From Herbaspirillum aquaticum (GTDB lineage Bacteria > Pseudomonadota > Gammaproteobacteria > Burkholderiales > Burkholderiaceae_D): a DNA stretch of 64,000 nucleotides. Made by a program: the position numbers and the translations under genes. Location: the NCBI RefSeq assembly GCF_002213425.1, contig NZ_NJGV01000022.1, positions 61,142 to 125,141 of the forward strand, read 5' to 3'. The notes beneath the pieces are model-generated. The model was not told where the DNA came from and made no database searches. It saw nothing but the letters and a program-made list of their open reading frames with translations. The stretch's first letter is position 1. Every line of letters starts with the position of its first letter. Below are positions 46,308 through 54,387 of this stretch, piece after piece.

Positions 46308-47038
46308 TTGAGTGCCCCTGCACCGATGAACTGCCTGGCTTCCGGGGTCTGCGGATCGGCGAAGAATTCCTCCGAAGGCCGCGCCTCCCACACCTTGCCC
46401 TGGTGCATGAAGACGGTGAGGTCCGCCACCCGGCGCGCGAATTCCATCTCGTGCGTGACCAGCAGCATGGTCATGCCGCCGCGTGCCAGCTCTTCCATGA
46501 CCTTCAATACTTCGGCGGTCAGTTCCGGGTCCAGCGCCGAAGTCACTTCATCGAACAGCATCACCTGCGGCTCCATGGCCAGCGAGCGGGCAATGGCCAC
46601 GCGTTGCTGCTGGCCGCCGGAGAGCTGCTCGGGATAGGCGTCGCGCTTGTGATCCAGGCCGACCTGCTTCAAGACCTTGATGGCCGTCTCGCGGGCGGTG
46701 TCGGTGGCGGTCTTCTTGACGATGCGGGGTGACAGCATGATGTTCTCCTCCACGGTCAGGTGCGGAAAGAGATTGTAATGCTGGAACACCATGCCCACAT
46801 CCTTGCGCAATTCGATGAGGTGTTCGTGCTTGTTGGTGAGCTTGTGGCCGGCCACGGTGATGCTGCCGCCATCGATGGTCTCCAGCCCGTTGATGCAGCG
46901 GAGCATGGTGCTCTTGCCGGAGCCCGAACGGCCGATGATGGCCACCACCTGGCCGCGCTCGACCGACAGCGAAATGCCGTTCAAGACCTGGTTGCTGCCG
47001 AAGCGCTTGGTGATGTTGTCAATCTCAACGATGGGCAT
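46304..47038 (-). CDS. ABC transporter ATPase, polar-amino-acid (GlnQ/HisP) type
   Basis: 244 residues with Walker A 'GRSGSGKSTMLRC', Q-loop 'VFQHYNLFPHLT', signature 'LSGGQQQRVAIARSLA', Walker B 'VMLFDEVTSALDP' and H-loop 'LVTHEMEFARR'. These are the hallmarks of the PAAT family. It overlaps the permease gene by 14 bp and the kguE-like gene by 4 bp, showing that transport and metabolism are one operon. Confidence 0.92.
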   Translation of the reverse strand: MPIVEIDNITKRFGSNQVLNGISLSVERGQVVAIIGRSGSGKSTMLRCINGLETIDGGSITVAGHKLTNKHEHLIELRKDVGMVFQHYNLFPHLTVEENIMLSPRIVKKTATDTARETAIKVLKQVGLDHKRDAYPEQLSGGQQQRVAIARSLAMEPQVMLFDEVTSALDPELTAEVLKVMEELARGGMTMLLVTHEMEFARRVADLTVFMHQGKVWEARPSEEFFADPQTPEARQFIGAGALK

Positions 47039-47675
47039 GGTATTTCCTCTCCAGGGCAAAAGCGAAACGGGACAGCGGATAACAGAAAACGAAGTAGATA
47101 CCGGCCACGATGGGGAAGACCAGGAAAGGCTGGAAGGTCGCATTGCTGACCAGCTTGCCGGCCTGCGCCAGTTCCACCAGGCCGATGATGGAGGCGATCG
47201 AGGTGTTCTTGACGATCTGCACCAGGAAGCCCACGGTCGGCGGCAGCGAAATACGCACCGCCTGCGGCAGGATCACGTAGCGCAGCTGCTGCCAGCGCGT
47301 CATGGCCAGGGCGGTCGAGGCTTCCCACTGCGGCACCGGCACGGCCTCGATGCAGCCGCGCCAGATCTCGCCCAGATAGGCGCTGGAATAGATCGTCATG
47401 GCGATGGTGGCAGCCACCATGGGCGGGAGCTTGTAGCCGAAGATCGCCAGTCCGTAGAAGGACAGGAACAGGATGATCAGCACCGGCGTGCCCTGGATGA
47501 TCTGGATGTACACCGCCGAAAGCAGCCGCAGCGGCGCCAGGTGCGAGGTGCGCATCAGGGCCACGATGAAACCGGCGATGCCGCCGCCGACGAAAGCCAG
47601 CACCGAGAGCAGCAGCGTCCAGCGCGCCGCCTCCAGCAGGAACAGGAAATTATCAAAGGAAAATTCAGCGAGCAT
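47025..47675 (-). CDS. ABC transporter permease, polar-amino-acid type
   Basis: 216 residues with about five membrane spans and the EAA loop 'EASTALAMTRWQQLRYVILPQAVRISLPPTVG'. ATG 47675 follows GGAGG and overlaps the preceding stop by one base (TGATG). It pairs with the second permease to form the channel. Confidence 0.9.
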   Translation of the reverse strand: MLAEFSFDNFLFLLEAARWTLLLSVLAFVGGGIAGFIVALMRTSHLAPLRLLSAVYIQIIQGTPVLIILFLSFYGLAIFGYKLPPMVAATIAMTIYSSAYLGEIWRGCIEAVPVPQWEASTALAMTRWQQLRYVILPQAVRISLPPTVGFLVQIVKNTSIASIIGLVELAQAGKLVSNATFQPFLVFPIVAGIYFVFCYPLSRFAFALERKYHAHR

Positions 47676-48370
47676 CACATCCTCCTCGGACGAGCCACGC
47701 CCAGGCGGCGACGGCGTTTGAAGACCACCAGTCCGATCAGCCAGAAGGCCAGGCGGAACAGCAATGCCAGCAGGATGTAGAGCACCATCACCACCAGGTA
47801 GATTTCGAAGCTGCGGAAGGTCTCCGCATCAAGCAGGTTGGCCGTGGCCGTCAACTCTTCGGCCGAGATGGCCGAGACGATGCTGGAGGCCAGCATCATC
47901 AGCGTGAACTGGCTGGCCAGTGCCGGATAGACCTTTTCCAGCGCGGGCGTGAGCACCACATGCCGGATCACCTGCCCGCGCGTCATGGCCAGCGCATGCG
48001 CTGCCTCGATCTGCGAGGGGTGGATGGCCATCATGCCGGCCCGCACGATCTCGGTGGAGTAAGCCCCGAGGTTGACCGTCATGGCCACCAGTGCGGCGAT
48101 GTTGGCATCGACCTGTACGCCGATGGAAGGCAGGCCGAAGAAGATGATGAACAGCTGCACCAGGAAAGGCGTGCTGCGGATCAGCTCCACGTAGGAGGTG
48201 ACCGCCAGCCGCGCCGGTGCGCTGCCGTGAATGGAAATGATGGCGCCGAAAATGCCGACGGCCAAACCGCAGATCATCGACAGCGCGCTCAACCGGATGG
48301 TGAGCAGAGCGCCGACCAGCAACTGATCCAGGTGCTGGAAGATGAACGCGAACTGAAAATCGTAATGCAT
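47675..48370 (-). CDS. ABC transporter permease, polar-amino-acid type
   Basis: 231 residues with five or six spans and the EAA loop 'EAAHALAMTRGQVIRHVVLTPALEKVYPALASQ'. The start at 48370 has GGAGGA upstream. It is the first of two tandem permease genes, 126 bp after the binding-protein gene. Confidence 0.9.
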   Translation of the reverse strand: MHYDFQFAFIFQHLDQLLVGALLTIRLSALSMICGLAVGIFGAIISIHGSAPARLAVTSYVELIRSTPFLVQLFIIFFGLPSIGVQVDANIAALVAMTVNLGAYSTEIVRAGMMAIHPSQIEAAHALAMTRGQVIRHVVLTPALEKVYPALASQFTLMMLASSIVSAISAEELTATANLLDAETFRSFEIYLVVMVLYILLALLFRLAFWLIGLVVFKRRRRLGVARPRRM

Positions 48371-48496
48371 CGTGTGCTCCTCCGACAAACCCGCGCCGTC
48401 CGTTCATCCCCTGAACGGCGCGTGATCTGTTCTTCTCAGGCTGCGCAGTTCATGGCTGCGCAGCCGCTTCTGCAAGACAGATTCCGCAGGACGGAA

Positions 48497-49300
48497 TCAG
48501 AACACCGGCAGGTTGGGCAGCGGACCGGCCCACTTGCGCGAGATGGCATCGAGTTCGCCGTTGAGCTTGACGTAGTAGATGAAGTTGTTGAGCCACTGCT
48601 GCAGCTCGTAGGAGCCCTTGCGCACGGTCATCGAATTGGGTTGCACCGAGTACGGGAACTTGACTTCGATCTTGCCCTGGCCACGGCTCTTGACGATTTC
48701 ATTGGCCATGGTGTTGGGAATGGAGATGGCATCGACCTGGTTCGAGAGCAGCGCCTGGGTCACCGTGGAGTCATCCTCGAAACGCACCAGCACCGTACCC
48801 GGAGGGGCCAGGCGGGTCAGTGCGGTGTCGTTGGTGGAGCCGCGCGAGACGCCCACTTTCTTCTTCACCAGATCGTCCAGCTTCTTGTAGTTGCTGCCGA
48901 CCGGACCGACGATGGAGAGTTCGAAACCGCTGTAGGGAATCGTGAACAGCACCGACTTGGCGCGCTCAGGCGTAGGGGCCAGGGTGGCGGCCAGCATGTC
49001 GACCTTGCCCGATTCCAGCGCCGGGATACGGGCCGGCGGCACCAGTGGCACGATCTCCACCGGCAGGCCGAGATACTTGCCGATCAGGTTGGCCACATCG
49101 ACGTCATAACCAATGGGCTCGCCCTTGGCATCGACCGAACCGAACGGGGGAGTGCCACTGACCACACCGATGGTGATCTTGCCCTTCTTGGTCAGCTCGG
49201 CGATGCTCTGCGCACTGGCGCTGGCGGCGGTTGCCACTGCGCAGGCTGCGGCCAGCGTCAGTGCGACGAATTTTGCGTTGAAAATTTTCTTGATGCTCAT
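48497..49300 (-). CDS. Periplasmic binding protein, SBP_bac_3 (polar amino acid) family
   Basis: 267 residues from ATG 49300 (an in-frame upstream start adds seven residues). A signal peptide ends near 'SASAQS'. The mature protein has 'GKITIGVVSGTPPFGSVDAKGEPIGYDVDVANLIGKYLG' and 'VDMLAATLAPTPERAKSVLFTIPY', the SBP_bac_3 pattern. Although this family mostly binds amino acids, the operon encodes sugar-acid catabolism, so a sugar acid such as 2-ketogluconate is the inferred ligand. Confidence 0.88.
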   Translation of the reverse strand: MSIKKIFNAKFVALTLAAACAVATAASASAQSIAELTKKGKITIGVVSGTPPFGSVDAKGEPIGYDVDVANLIGKYLGLPVEIVPLVPPARIPALESGKVDMLAATLAPTPERAKSVLFTIPYSGFELSIVGPVGSNYKKLDDLVKKKVGVSRGSTNDTALTRLAPPGTVLVRFEDDSTVTQALLSNQVDAISIPNTMANEIVKSRGQGKIEVKFPYSVQPNSMTVRKGSYELQQWLNNFIYYVKLNGELDAISRKWAGPLPNLPVF

Positions 49301-49466
49301 CCTGGTCTCCTGATCAATCAATGCCGTGTGGACGGCAGTCCGTTGGGTGCGACAGGCGCCGGGTCCCGCACCCGCTCTCGCGTGGCCGCATGGACTCGTT
49401 GCCCCTCTTTGTTGCTGCCTGCTTGTGCTTCCCGCTTGCAGGTCTGTGATGCGGCCGGAAGGCCGT

Positions 49467-49484
49467 AATACGATTAATACGATT
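49467..49484. repeat. Tandem 9-bp repeat AATACGATT x2
   Basis: Two exact adjacent copies of AATACGATT about 170 bp upstream of the binding-protein start, in the operon control region. They may bind an additional regulator or be part of the promoter. Confidence 0.5.
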
Positions 49485-49586
49485 GCGTGAGGCTGAAATA
49501 CGGGCTTCCCTTTTACTGAACAGCTCTGCAGTCCTGTTTCAAGGTCTTACCAATCGGGCGCATCATCACGTCAGCCGTCCCGCGTC

Positions 49587-49602
49587 TTGGTACCGGTTCC
49601 AG
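49587..49602. promoter_or_regulatory. PtxS-like operator of the kgu-type operon
   Basis: TTGGTACCGGTTCCAG agrees at 14 of 16 bases with the perfect palindrome upstream of the repressor gene (50814-50829). The centre AACCGGTT is that of the known PtxS site TGAAACCGGTTTCA. It lies 287 bp before the binding-protein ATG, just past the repressor stop codon. Confidence 0.65.
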
Positions 49603-49610
49603 CAACGCGT

Positions 49611-50738
49611 TTAAATTTGGCTCATCCGCCCCGTCGGTGCCGGGGAAATCTTCTCGGCAATACCGCGCACCAGCGCGCGCTGCGGATGGCCTTCCACACT
49701 GGCAGTCGAGCCGCGGCAGATGAGGCGGGGGTCCAGCAGCATTTCCATGCGTACCGAGCGCTCGCCATGGATGCGCACCAGCAAGCGTTCGATGGCCGTG
49801 AAGCCGATGTCATAAGTCGGTTGTTCGATGGTGCTGATGCCGCTGCCCACCAAGGGCGACCAGGCCAGTTCATCGAAACAGAGCAGCCCCACATCGTCAG
49901 GAAAGCGCAGCGTCATGCTCTGCAAGGCCAGCGCGATCTGCAATGACACCATGCCGTTGCCGGCCAGCAGCGCCACTCGCCCCGTACTGCCGGCCGCTGC
50001 CCGGCGCAGGAAATATTCGCGCACGATCGTGGCCACATGGCCGGGCTGGTCCACATCCACTTCCAGCGTCTCGGCATGGCAATCGGGCCGCTGCGCCATC
50101 GCCTGCAAAAAACCCGCCTGCCGCCCTTGCCGCGAACTCACGCCATACAGGGGCTGCACCACCAGCGCGATATCGGTATAGCCCTGGGCCAGCAGGTGCT
50201 GCGTCCCCAATTGCGCGGCCTTGACGTTGTCCAGGCCGACCAGGTCGAAGTCGCAGCCTTCCACGTGCCGGTCCAGCAGCACCACCGGAAAGGCCGCCTG
50301 CCCCAGCTCGCGCAGCGGCGTCACGTTGCGGCCCTGGGTGTTGAACAGCAGGCCTTCGACGCTGTAGGAATGCAGGGCCGCCAGGGACTGCTTCTCACGC
50401 GCCTCGTCATTGCCGGTATTGCACAGCATGAGCGTGTAGCCATGCTTCTGGCAGGCCGCTTCCGCACCATGCAGCACGGCCACCGAATAGGGGTTGAGGA
50501 TGTCCGCCACCAGCATGCCGATGAGGCGGGTGCGGCCACCCTTGAGCCCGCGCGCCATCTGGCTGGGCTGATAGCCCAGTCGCGCGATGGTCTTGCCGAT
50601 CTGGTCGCGCAGACGTGCCGAGAGCGCGTCGAATTCGCCGCCCAGGTAACGCGATACGCTGGTCTTGGACACCCCGGCCTCCCGCGCCACTTGCGCGATG
50701 GTGACCCGGTCGGTGCCGGTCTTGGTGCTTTGTCTCAC
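49611..50738 (-). CDS. ptxS: LacI-family repressor, PtxS-like
   Basis: 375 residues: N-terminal helix-turn-helix 'VTIAQVAREAGVSKTSVSRYLGG' (about 12-34), hinge, and a periplasmic-binding-protein-like sugar sensor ('LVADILNPYSVAVLHGAEAACQKHGY'). The start is a GTG at 50738 with a weak ribosome-binding site. Two operators with AACCGGTT centre lie near it, one upstream of the gene (autoregulation) and one toward the transport operon. PtxS of Pseudomonas controls the kgu operon and responds to 2-ketogluconate, matching the gene content here. Confidence 0.8.
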   Translation of the reverse strand: MRQSTKTGTDRVTIAQVAREAGVSKTSVSRYLGGEFDALSARLRDQIGKTIARLGYQPSQMARGLKGGRTRLIGMLVADILNPYSVAVLHGAEAACQKHGYTLMLCNTGNDEAREKQSLAALHSYSVEGLLFNTQGRNVTPLRELGQAAFPVVLLDRHVEGCDFDLVGLDNVKAAQLGTQHLLAQGYTDIALVVQPLYGVSSRQGRQAGFLQAMAQRPDCHAETLEVDVDQPGHVATIVREYFLRRAAAGSTGRVALLAGNGMVSLQIALALQSMTLRFPDDVGLLCFDELAWSPLVGSGISTIEQPTYDIGFTAIERLLVRIHGERSVRMEMLLDPRLICRGSTASVEGHPQRALVRGIAEKISPAPTGRMSQI

Positions 50739-50813
50739 TATTGCCCGCCAAATCGTTGAACTGCGTCGGTTGATTTGCCTGAAGGTTCCGGGCTGCTCGT
50801 TTATATGAATCTT

Positions 50814-50829
50814 TTGGAACCGGTTCCAA
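50814..50829. promoter_or_regulatory. Perfect PtxS-like operator upstream of the repressor gene
   Basis: TTGGAACCGGTTCCAA is a 16-bp perfect palindrome with no spacer, the form bound by LacI-family dimers. It lies 76 bp before the repressor start, so autoregulation is likely. Confidence 0.75.
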
Positions 50830-51100
50830 GATAGCAGCGGGATTCCAGCGGGTCAAACTTATTTCAGATGAAAAATTTGAACAGATGCCATGAATGGCAC
50901 GCTCACGTTCTCGCACGGCAATATGAATGGATCGGCGCATGAGACGGGCGCTTTCGGGCGACTGCTTCATTCCCGCCGTTCAAGGTCTGAACCCTGGCTC
51001 CTGATTGATGCAACGCACCAAACGCACTTCACGCGCGCCAGGCGACAAGATGCAAACGATCAGTAAATATTTGTTGCCAAGCACAAGAATGCGATATCAT

Positions 51101-51126
51101 GAATAGTAATTATTCTCATTATTATC
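51101..51126 (+). promoter_or_regulatory. Fur-box-like site before TonB receptor
   Basis: The AT-rich stretch GAATAGTAATTATTCTCATT, followed by ATTATC, resembles overlapping Fur hexamers. It ends 7 bp before the ATG, so a bound repressor would cover the start region. A possible promoter upstream is TTGTTG (51071-51076) with TATCAT (51095-51100), 18 bp apart. Confidence 0.65.
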
Positions 51127-51132
51127 TGATTC

Positions 51133-53244
51133 ATGCCCTCCCTTTCTCCCGGCGCCCTCGCCGTCCTCCTCGCCTTTTCCGTTTTGCCCGCTTCCACCGC
51201 CCTGGCGCAGACTGCCGGCACGGACAACAGCGCGGCCGCTGCGCAATTGCCCACCGTCGATGTGGTGGCCGATGGCGTCAACGACACCAAGTTCAAGGCC
51301 ACCCAAAGCCAGGTCAACAAATCGACGACGCCGCTGTCGCAAACCCCGCAATCGGTATCGGTGGTCACGCGCTCCATGCTGGACAGCCAGCAAGCCGTGT
51401 CGCTGGCCGATGCGCTGGAGAACGTGCCCGGCGTGGTCGCGCAGCAATACGGCCGGCGCGGCTGGGATGACCTGATCATCCGTGGCCAGGTCGCTTCCGA
51501 TTCGCTGTATCTGGATGGCCTGCGCACCACCGCCAGCTCGCGCGTGGCCGAGCAGCTGTTCGGCCTGCAGCAGGTCGAAGTGCTCAAGGGTCCGGGCTCG
51601 CTGCTGTACGGGCTGGTGCTGCCGGGCGGGCTGGTCAACATGGTCAGCAAGCGTCCGCAGGGCAATGACTTCGCCAACGTCGACGTGACCGTGGGCAGCC
51701 ACGACTTCTACCAGAGCACCGTGGACCTGAACAAATCGCTGTCGGAAAACGGCAAGCAGGCCTTCCGCATCAACGGTCTCATCTCCAACTCGAACGATGC
51801 CACCGACAACGTGTGGTTCAAGAACCGCTACATCGCGCCCTCGCTGTCGCTGGACCTGGGTGCGCGTACCGACTTCACCATCCTGACCAGCTACCAGGAA
51901 CGCAACTACGTGCGCCAGCAAGGGCTGCCGCTGTCGGGCTCGATCAACAGCAACGTCAACGGCGCGCTGCCGCGCAGCCTCTTCATCGGCGAGCCGGGCG
52001 CGCGTCCTTATGCGGCCAACGAGACCCGCATCGGCTATGCGCTGACGCACCGCTTCGATGACGGCTGGACGCTCAACAACAACGTGCGTTACCAGCAGTT
52101 CGAGATGAGCGGGCAGTTGGTGGCCAACAATGTCCTGTCGAGCACCGGCCGCAGTCTCACGCGCACCGGTACGGACCAGACCTATGAAGGCCAGACCTTC
52201 AGCATCGATACCAATATCCAGCGCAGCTTCAATACGGACTTCGGCAAGCACGAGATCACCCTGGGGACGGACTATCTCAATTCACGCGAGGACACGCTCT
52301 CCTACACCTGCACGGTGGCAGCGCTCAACGTCTACAACCCGGTGTATGGCGCGCGCCTGAATTGCCCGACCACACCCACCACCTACACCTCGACCAGCAT
52401 CCGCGATACCGGCTTGTATGCACGCGACAAGATCAGCTTCGGCCAACGTTGGCAATTGCTGACCGGCCTGCGCTACGACAATGTCTCGACCTACTCGACC
52501 AACCTGCGCACCGGCGCGCATACCGACAATCCGGCCAGCGCCACGACGGGCTCGGCCGCATTGATGTATGAGCTGGTTCGCGGAGTACGTCCCTACATCA
52601 GCTACGCGACCTCGTTCTATCCCAACAGCGGCACCGATGTGAGCGGCGGCACCTTCAAGCCCGAGACCGGCAAGCAATGGGAAGCCGGCGTGAAGTTCGA
52701 CCTCGACGAAGGCCGCACCAGCGTGAACGTGGCCGTGTTCGACCTGCGTCGCCGCAACGTGCTGGTGAGCGATCCCAACAACACCGGCTTCAACATTGCC
52801 GTGGGTGAACAGCGTTCGCAGGGCGGCGAGATCAGCGTGACCTCGGACCTGCGCAATGGCCTGAGCCTCAACGCGGGCTACTCCTATACGGCGGCCATCG
52901 TGACCGATGACGGCGGCCAGCGCAGCACCACCGTGGGCCAGTGGCTGGACAACGTCCCGCGCCACAACTTCACCACCAGCGCCCGTTATCGCTTCAAGGG
53001 CCAGCTGGCCGGATGGGAGTGGAATGGCGGCGTGCACGGCCAGAGCATGATGCGCACCAATGGCTATACCCTGCCCGGCTACGTGCTGGCCGATACCGGC
53101 GTGGCCTACAACGCCGAACGCTGGCGCGCTGCGCTCAACGTCAAGAACATCTTCAATACGCACTATTACGCGGGCGGTCTGGCGCGTGCGGTGGCGTTGG
53201 GGGATGACCGGACCATCTTGCTGACGCTGGGGTATCGTTACTGA
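51133..53244 (+). CDS. TonB-dependent siderophore receptor
   Basis: 703 residues with signal peptide (cleaved near 'ALAQ'), plug ('LSQTPQSVSVVTRSMLDSQ', 'LIIRGQVASDSLYLDGLR', 'QVEVLKGPGSLLYGLVLPGG') and beta-barrel ending 'LLTLGYRY'. It has two barrel cysteines in an 'YTCTVAALNVYNPVYGARLNCPTT' loop that could form a disulphide. A TGA lies two codons upstream in frame, so ATG 51133 is the earliest start, yet no Shine-Dalgarno is visible. The Fur-like box predicts iron repression. It is followed by a clear terminator and stands alone. Confidence 0.92.
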   Translation: MPSLSPGALAVLLAFSVLPASTALAQTAGTDNSAAAAQLPTVDVVADGVNDTKFKATQSQVNKSTTPLSQTPQSVSVVTRSMLDSQQAVSLADALENVPGVVAQQYGRRGWDDLIIRGQVASDSLYLDGLRTTASSRVAEQLFGLQQVEVLKGPGSLLYGLVLPGGLVNMVSKRPQGNDFANVDVTVGSHDFYQSTVDLNKSLSENGKQAFRINGLISNSNDATDNVWFKNRYIAPSLSLDLGARTDFTILTSYQERNYVRQQGLPLSGSINSNVNGALPRSLFIGEPGARPYAANETRIGYALTHRFDDGWTLNNNVRYQQFEMSGQLVANNVLSSTGRSLTRTGTDQTYEGQTFSIDTNIQRSFNTDFGKHEITLGTDYLNSREDTLSYTCTVAALNVYNPVYGARLNCPTTPTTYTSTSIRDTGLYARDKISFGQRWQLLTGLRYDNVSTYSTNLRTGAHTDNPASATTGSAALMYELVRGVRPYISYATSFYPNSGTDVSGGTFKPETGKQWEAGVKFDLDEGRTSVNVAVFDLRRRNVLVSDPNNTGFNIAVGEQRSQGGEISVTSDLRNGLSLNAGYSYTAAIVTDDGGQRSTTVGQWLDNVPRHNFTTSARYRFKGQLAGWEWNGGVHGQSMMRTNGYTLPGYVLADTGVAYNAERWRAALNVKNIFNTHYYAGGLARAVALGDDRTILLTLGYRY

Positions 53245-53273
53245 TTGCCTGCACTGCATTCTCGTGATTCAAG

Positions 53274-53303
53274 ATCGGCCGCTTTTGTGCGGCCGATTTT
53301 TTT
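53274..53303 (+). terminator. Intrinsic terminator of the TonB receptor gene
   Basis: ATCGGCCGC (53274-53282) pairs with GCGGCCGAT (53289-53297) and is followed by a run of T residues. Confidence 0.92.
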
Positions 53304-53421
53304 ATCCAAATGATTCGACATGTGCTGCTTCATTCATCGTATGGGCGGCCAGGAGCACATCACGGCTTGCTTGTTGAGGCATCATGCCGTTTCCCCCCTC
53401 CCCTGCCCGGAAGAAACTGCC

Positions 53422-53874
53422 ATGAAACCAAAGAGATGCTTGCCGCTGTCACGATCACTGGCAATGTATGGATTGCTGCTGCTCACACCTCCCTGCATCC
53501 ATGCCACGGAGAGCGCAGCGGACGATCTCTCCCTCCTGCGCCAGACCCCCACCTTCGCCCTCGGCCAGGTCGGTTTCATCGGCCACATCAGTGAAAGCGA
53601 ACAACGCTATCGCCGCTTGCTGCAATCCCCGGCCGCGCTGGAGCTATTCACGCGGCTGATCGACGACGGCTCCGCCACCAAGGAAGCGCGGCTCTACGCG
53701 GCCTGTGCCCTGCGCAAGCTGAACGCGGCGCAATTTGTGCAACTCACGAACGAACTGCGCAAGGAAGGCGGTCATGTCTCTGTTTTGCGTACAGACATCC
53801 TCCAACGTGAATCCATACAAGATCAATTGCAGACCATCGCGCAGCACGGCTGTGCCGATGCGCATTGGCGTTAG
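53422..53874 (+). CDS. Hypothetical secreted protein
   Basis: 150 residues from ATG 53422. A basic N-terminus and hydrophobic core ('LAMYGLLLLTPPCIHATES') make a signal peptide. The mature part is mostly helical ('QRYRRLLQSPAALELFTRLIDDG', 'EARLYAACALRKLN'). I do not recognise the family. It follows the TonB receptor's terminator, so it probably has its own promoter. Confidence 0.6.
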   Translation: MKPKRCLPLSRSLAMYGLLLLTPPCIHATESAADDLSLLRQTPTFALGQVGFIGHISESEQRYRRLLQSPAALELFTRLIDDGSATKEARLYAACALRKLNAAQFVQLTNELRKEGGHVSVLRTDILQRESIQDQLQTIAQHGCADAHWR

Positions 53875-54387
53875 GCGTCACGCCGCACCGGCGCACGGAA
53901 TCAACACGTAACAGAAAAAAGAAGACATCCCCGCGCCGCAAGGTCTGCAGGAAAAGAAGACAAGTCAAACGGGAAGTAAAAAGCGAAAACGAAAAGTGGC
54001 GGACTCCCGAAGAAGTCCGCCCGAAATGAAGGCCAGAAGGAGCCTATGACGAAACTGAACAGTGTTTCCCTTCAATCTCGGCCCTCATGGTAGTCAGTCC
54101 CCTCCACTCCAGGCAAATCCGCACCACCGATTAGCCGCATCAATACTGCAAATACTTCTCCAAGCAGGGCATCGGCCCTCTCGCGTTTGGTGCAGGATCG
54201 CGCCAAACGCCCTCTCCGTGCGGGTTTCGCGCATCATGCGGGTGCACCATGCACAAGCCTGCGTGCCATCCCGGAGCAGCCTAATCATTATTACTAATAT
54301 TCATTCGGCCAATTCCTAAATAGAATTTGACCCTGATTTGACCCAGGACGACACTCAGCTACCTCCTTTCAACCAAAGTGGTGTGCC
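53875..54387. other. Intergenic region before the monooxygenase cluster
   Basis: About 510 bp without a supported gene. 53895-53997 is purine-rich on the plus strand. An 8-bp hairpin follows (GGCGGACT 53998-54005 with AGTCCGCC 54014-54021). Around 54280-54310 the DNA becomes AT-rich (AATCATTATTACTAATATTCATT), resembling a degenerate Fur site. Together these could frame a minus-strand small RNA ending at the hairpin, but this is unproven. Confidence 0.45.
53998..54021 (-). terminator. Terminator-like hairpin, minus strand
   Basis: GGCGGACT and AGTCCGCC form an 8-bp stem with an 8-nt loop. On the minus strand it is followed by ACTTTTCGTTTTCGC, a broken T-tract, but no minus-strand gene was found upstream of it. 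Confidence 0.45.

Larger units (their letters stand above)
49301..49610. other. Control region of the 2-ketogluconate-type operon
   Basis: About 310 bp between the repressor gene and the binding-protein gene. It holds a PtxS-like operator (49587-49602), a 9-bp tandem repeat AATACGATT x2 (49467-49484) and a small CGGCC-GGAA-GGCCG hairpin (49453-49466). No gene was found. Confidence 0.6.
50739..51132. other. Divergent control region between PtxS-like and TonB receptor genes
   Basis: 394 bp without a gene. It carries the perfect PtxS-like palindrome (50814-50829) near the repressor start and a Fur-type site (51101-51126) right before the TonB receptor ATG. The middle, 50880-51060, shows nothing else. 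Confidence 0.6.

Noticed and set aside
54094..54288. 64-codon minus-strand open frame in the gap before the monooxygenase
   Set aside because: No ribosome-binding site and no recognisable family; kept only as part of the small-RNA hypothesis.
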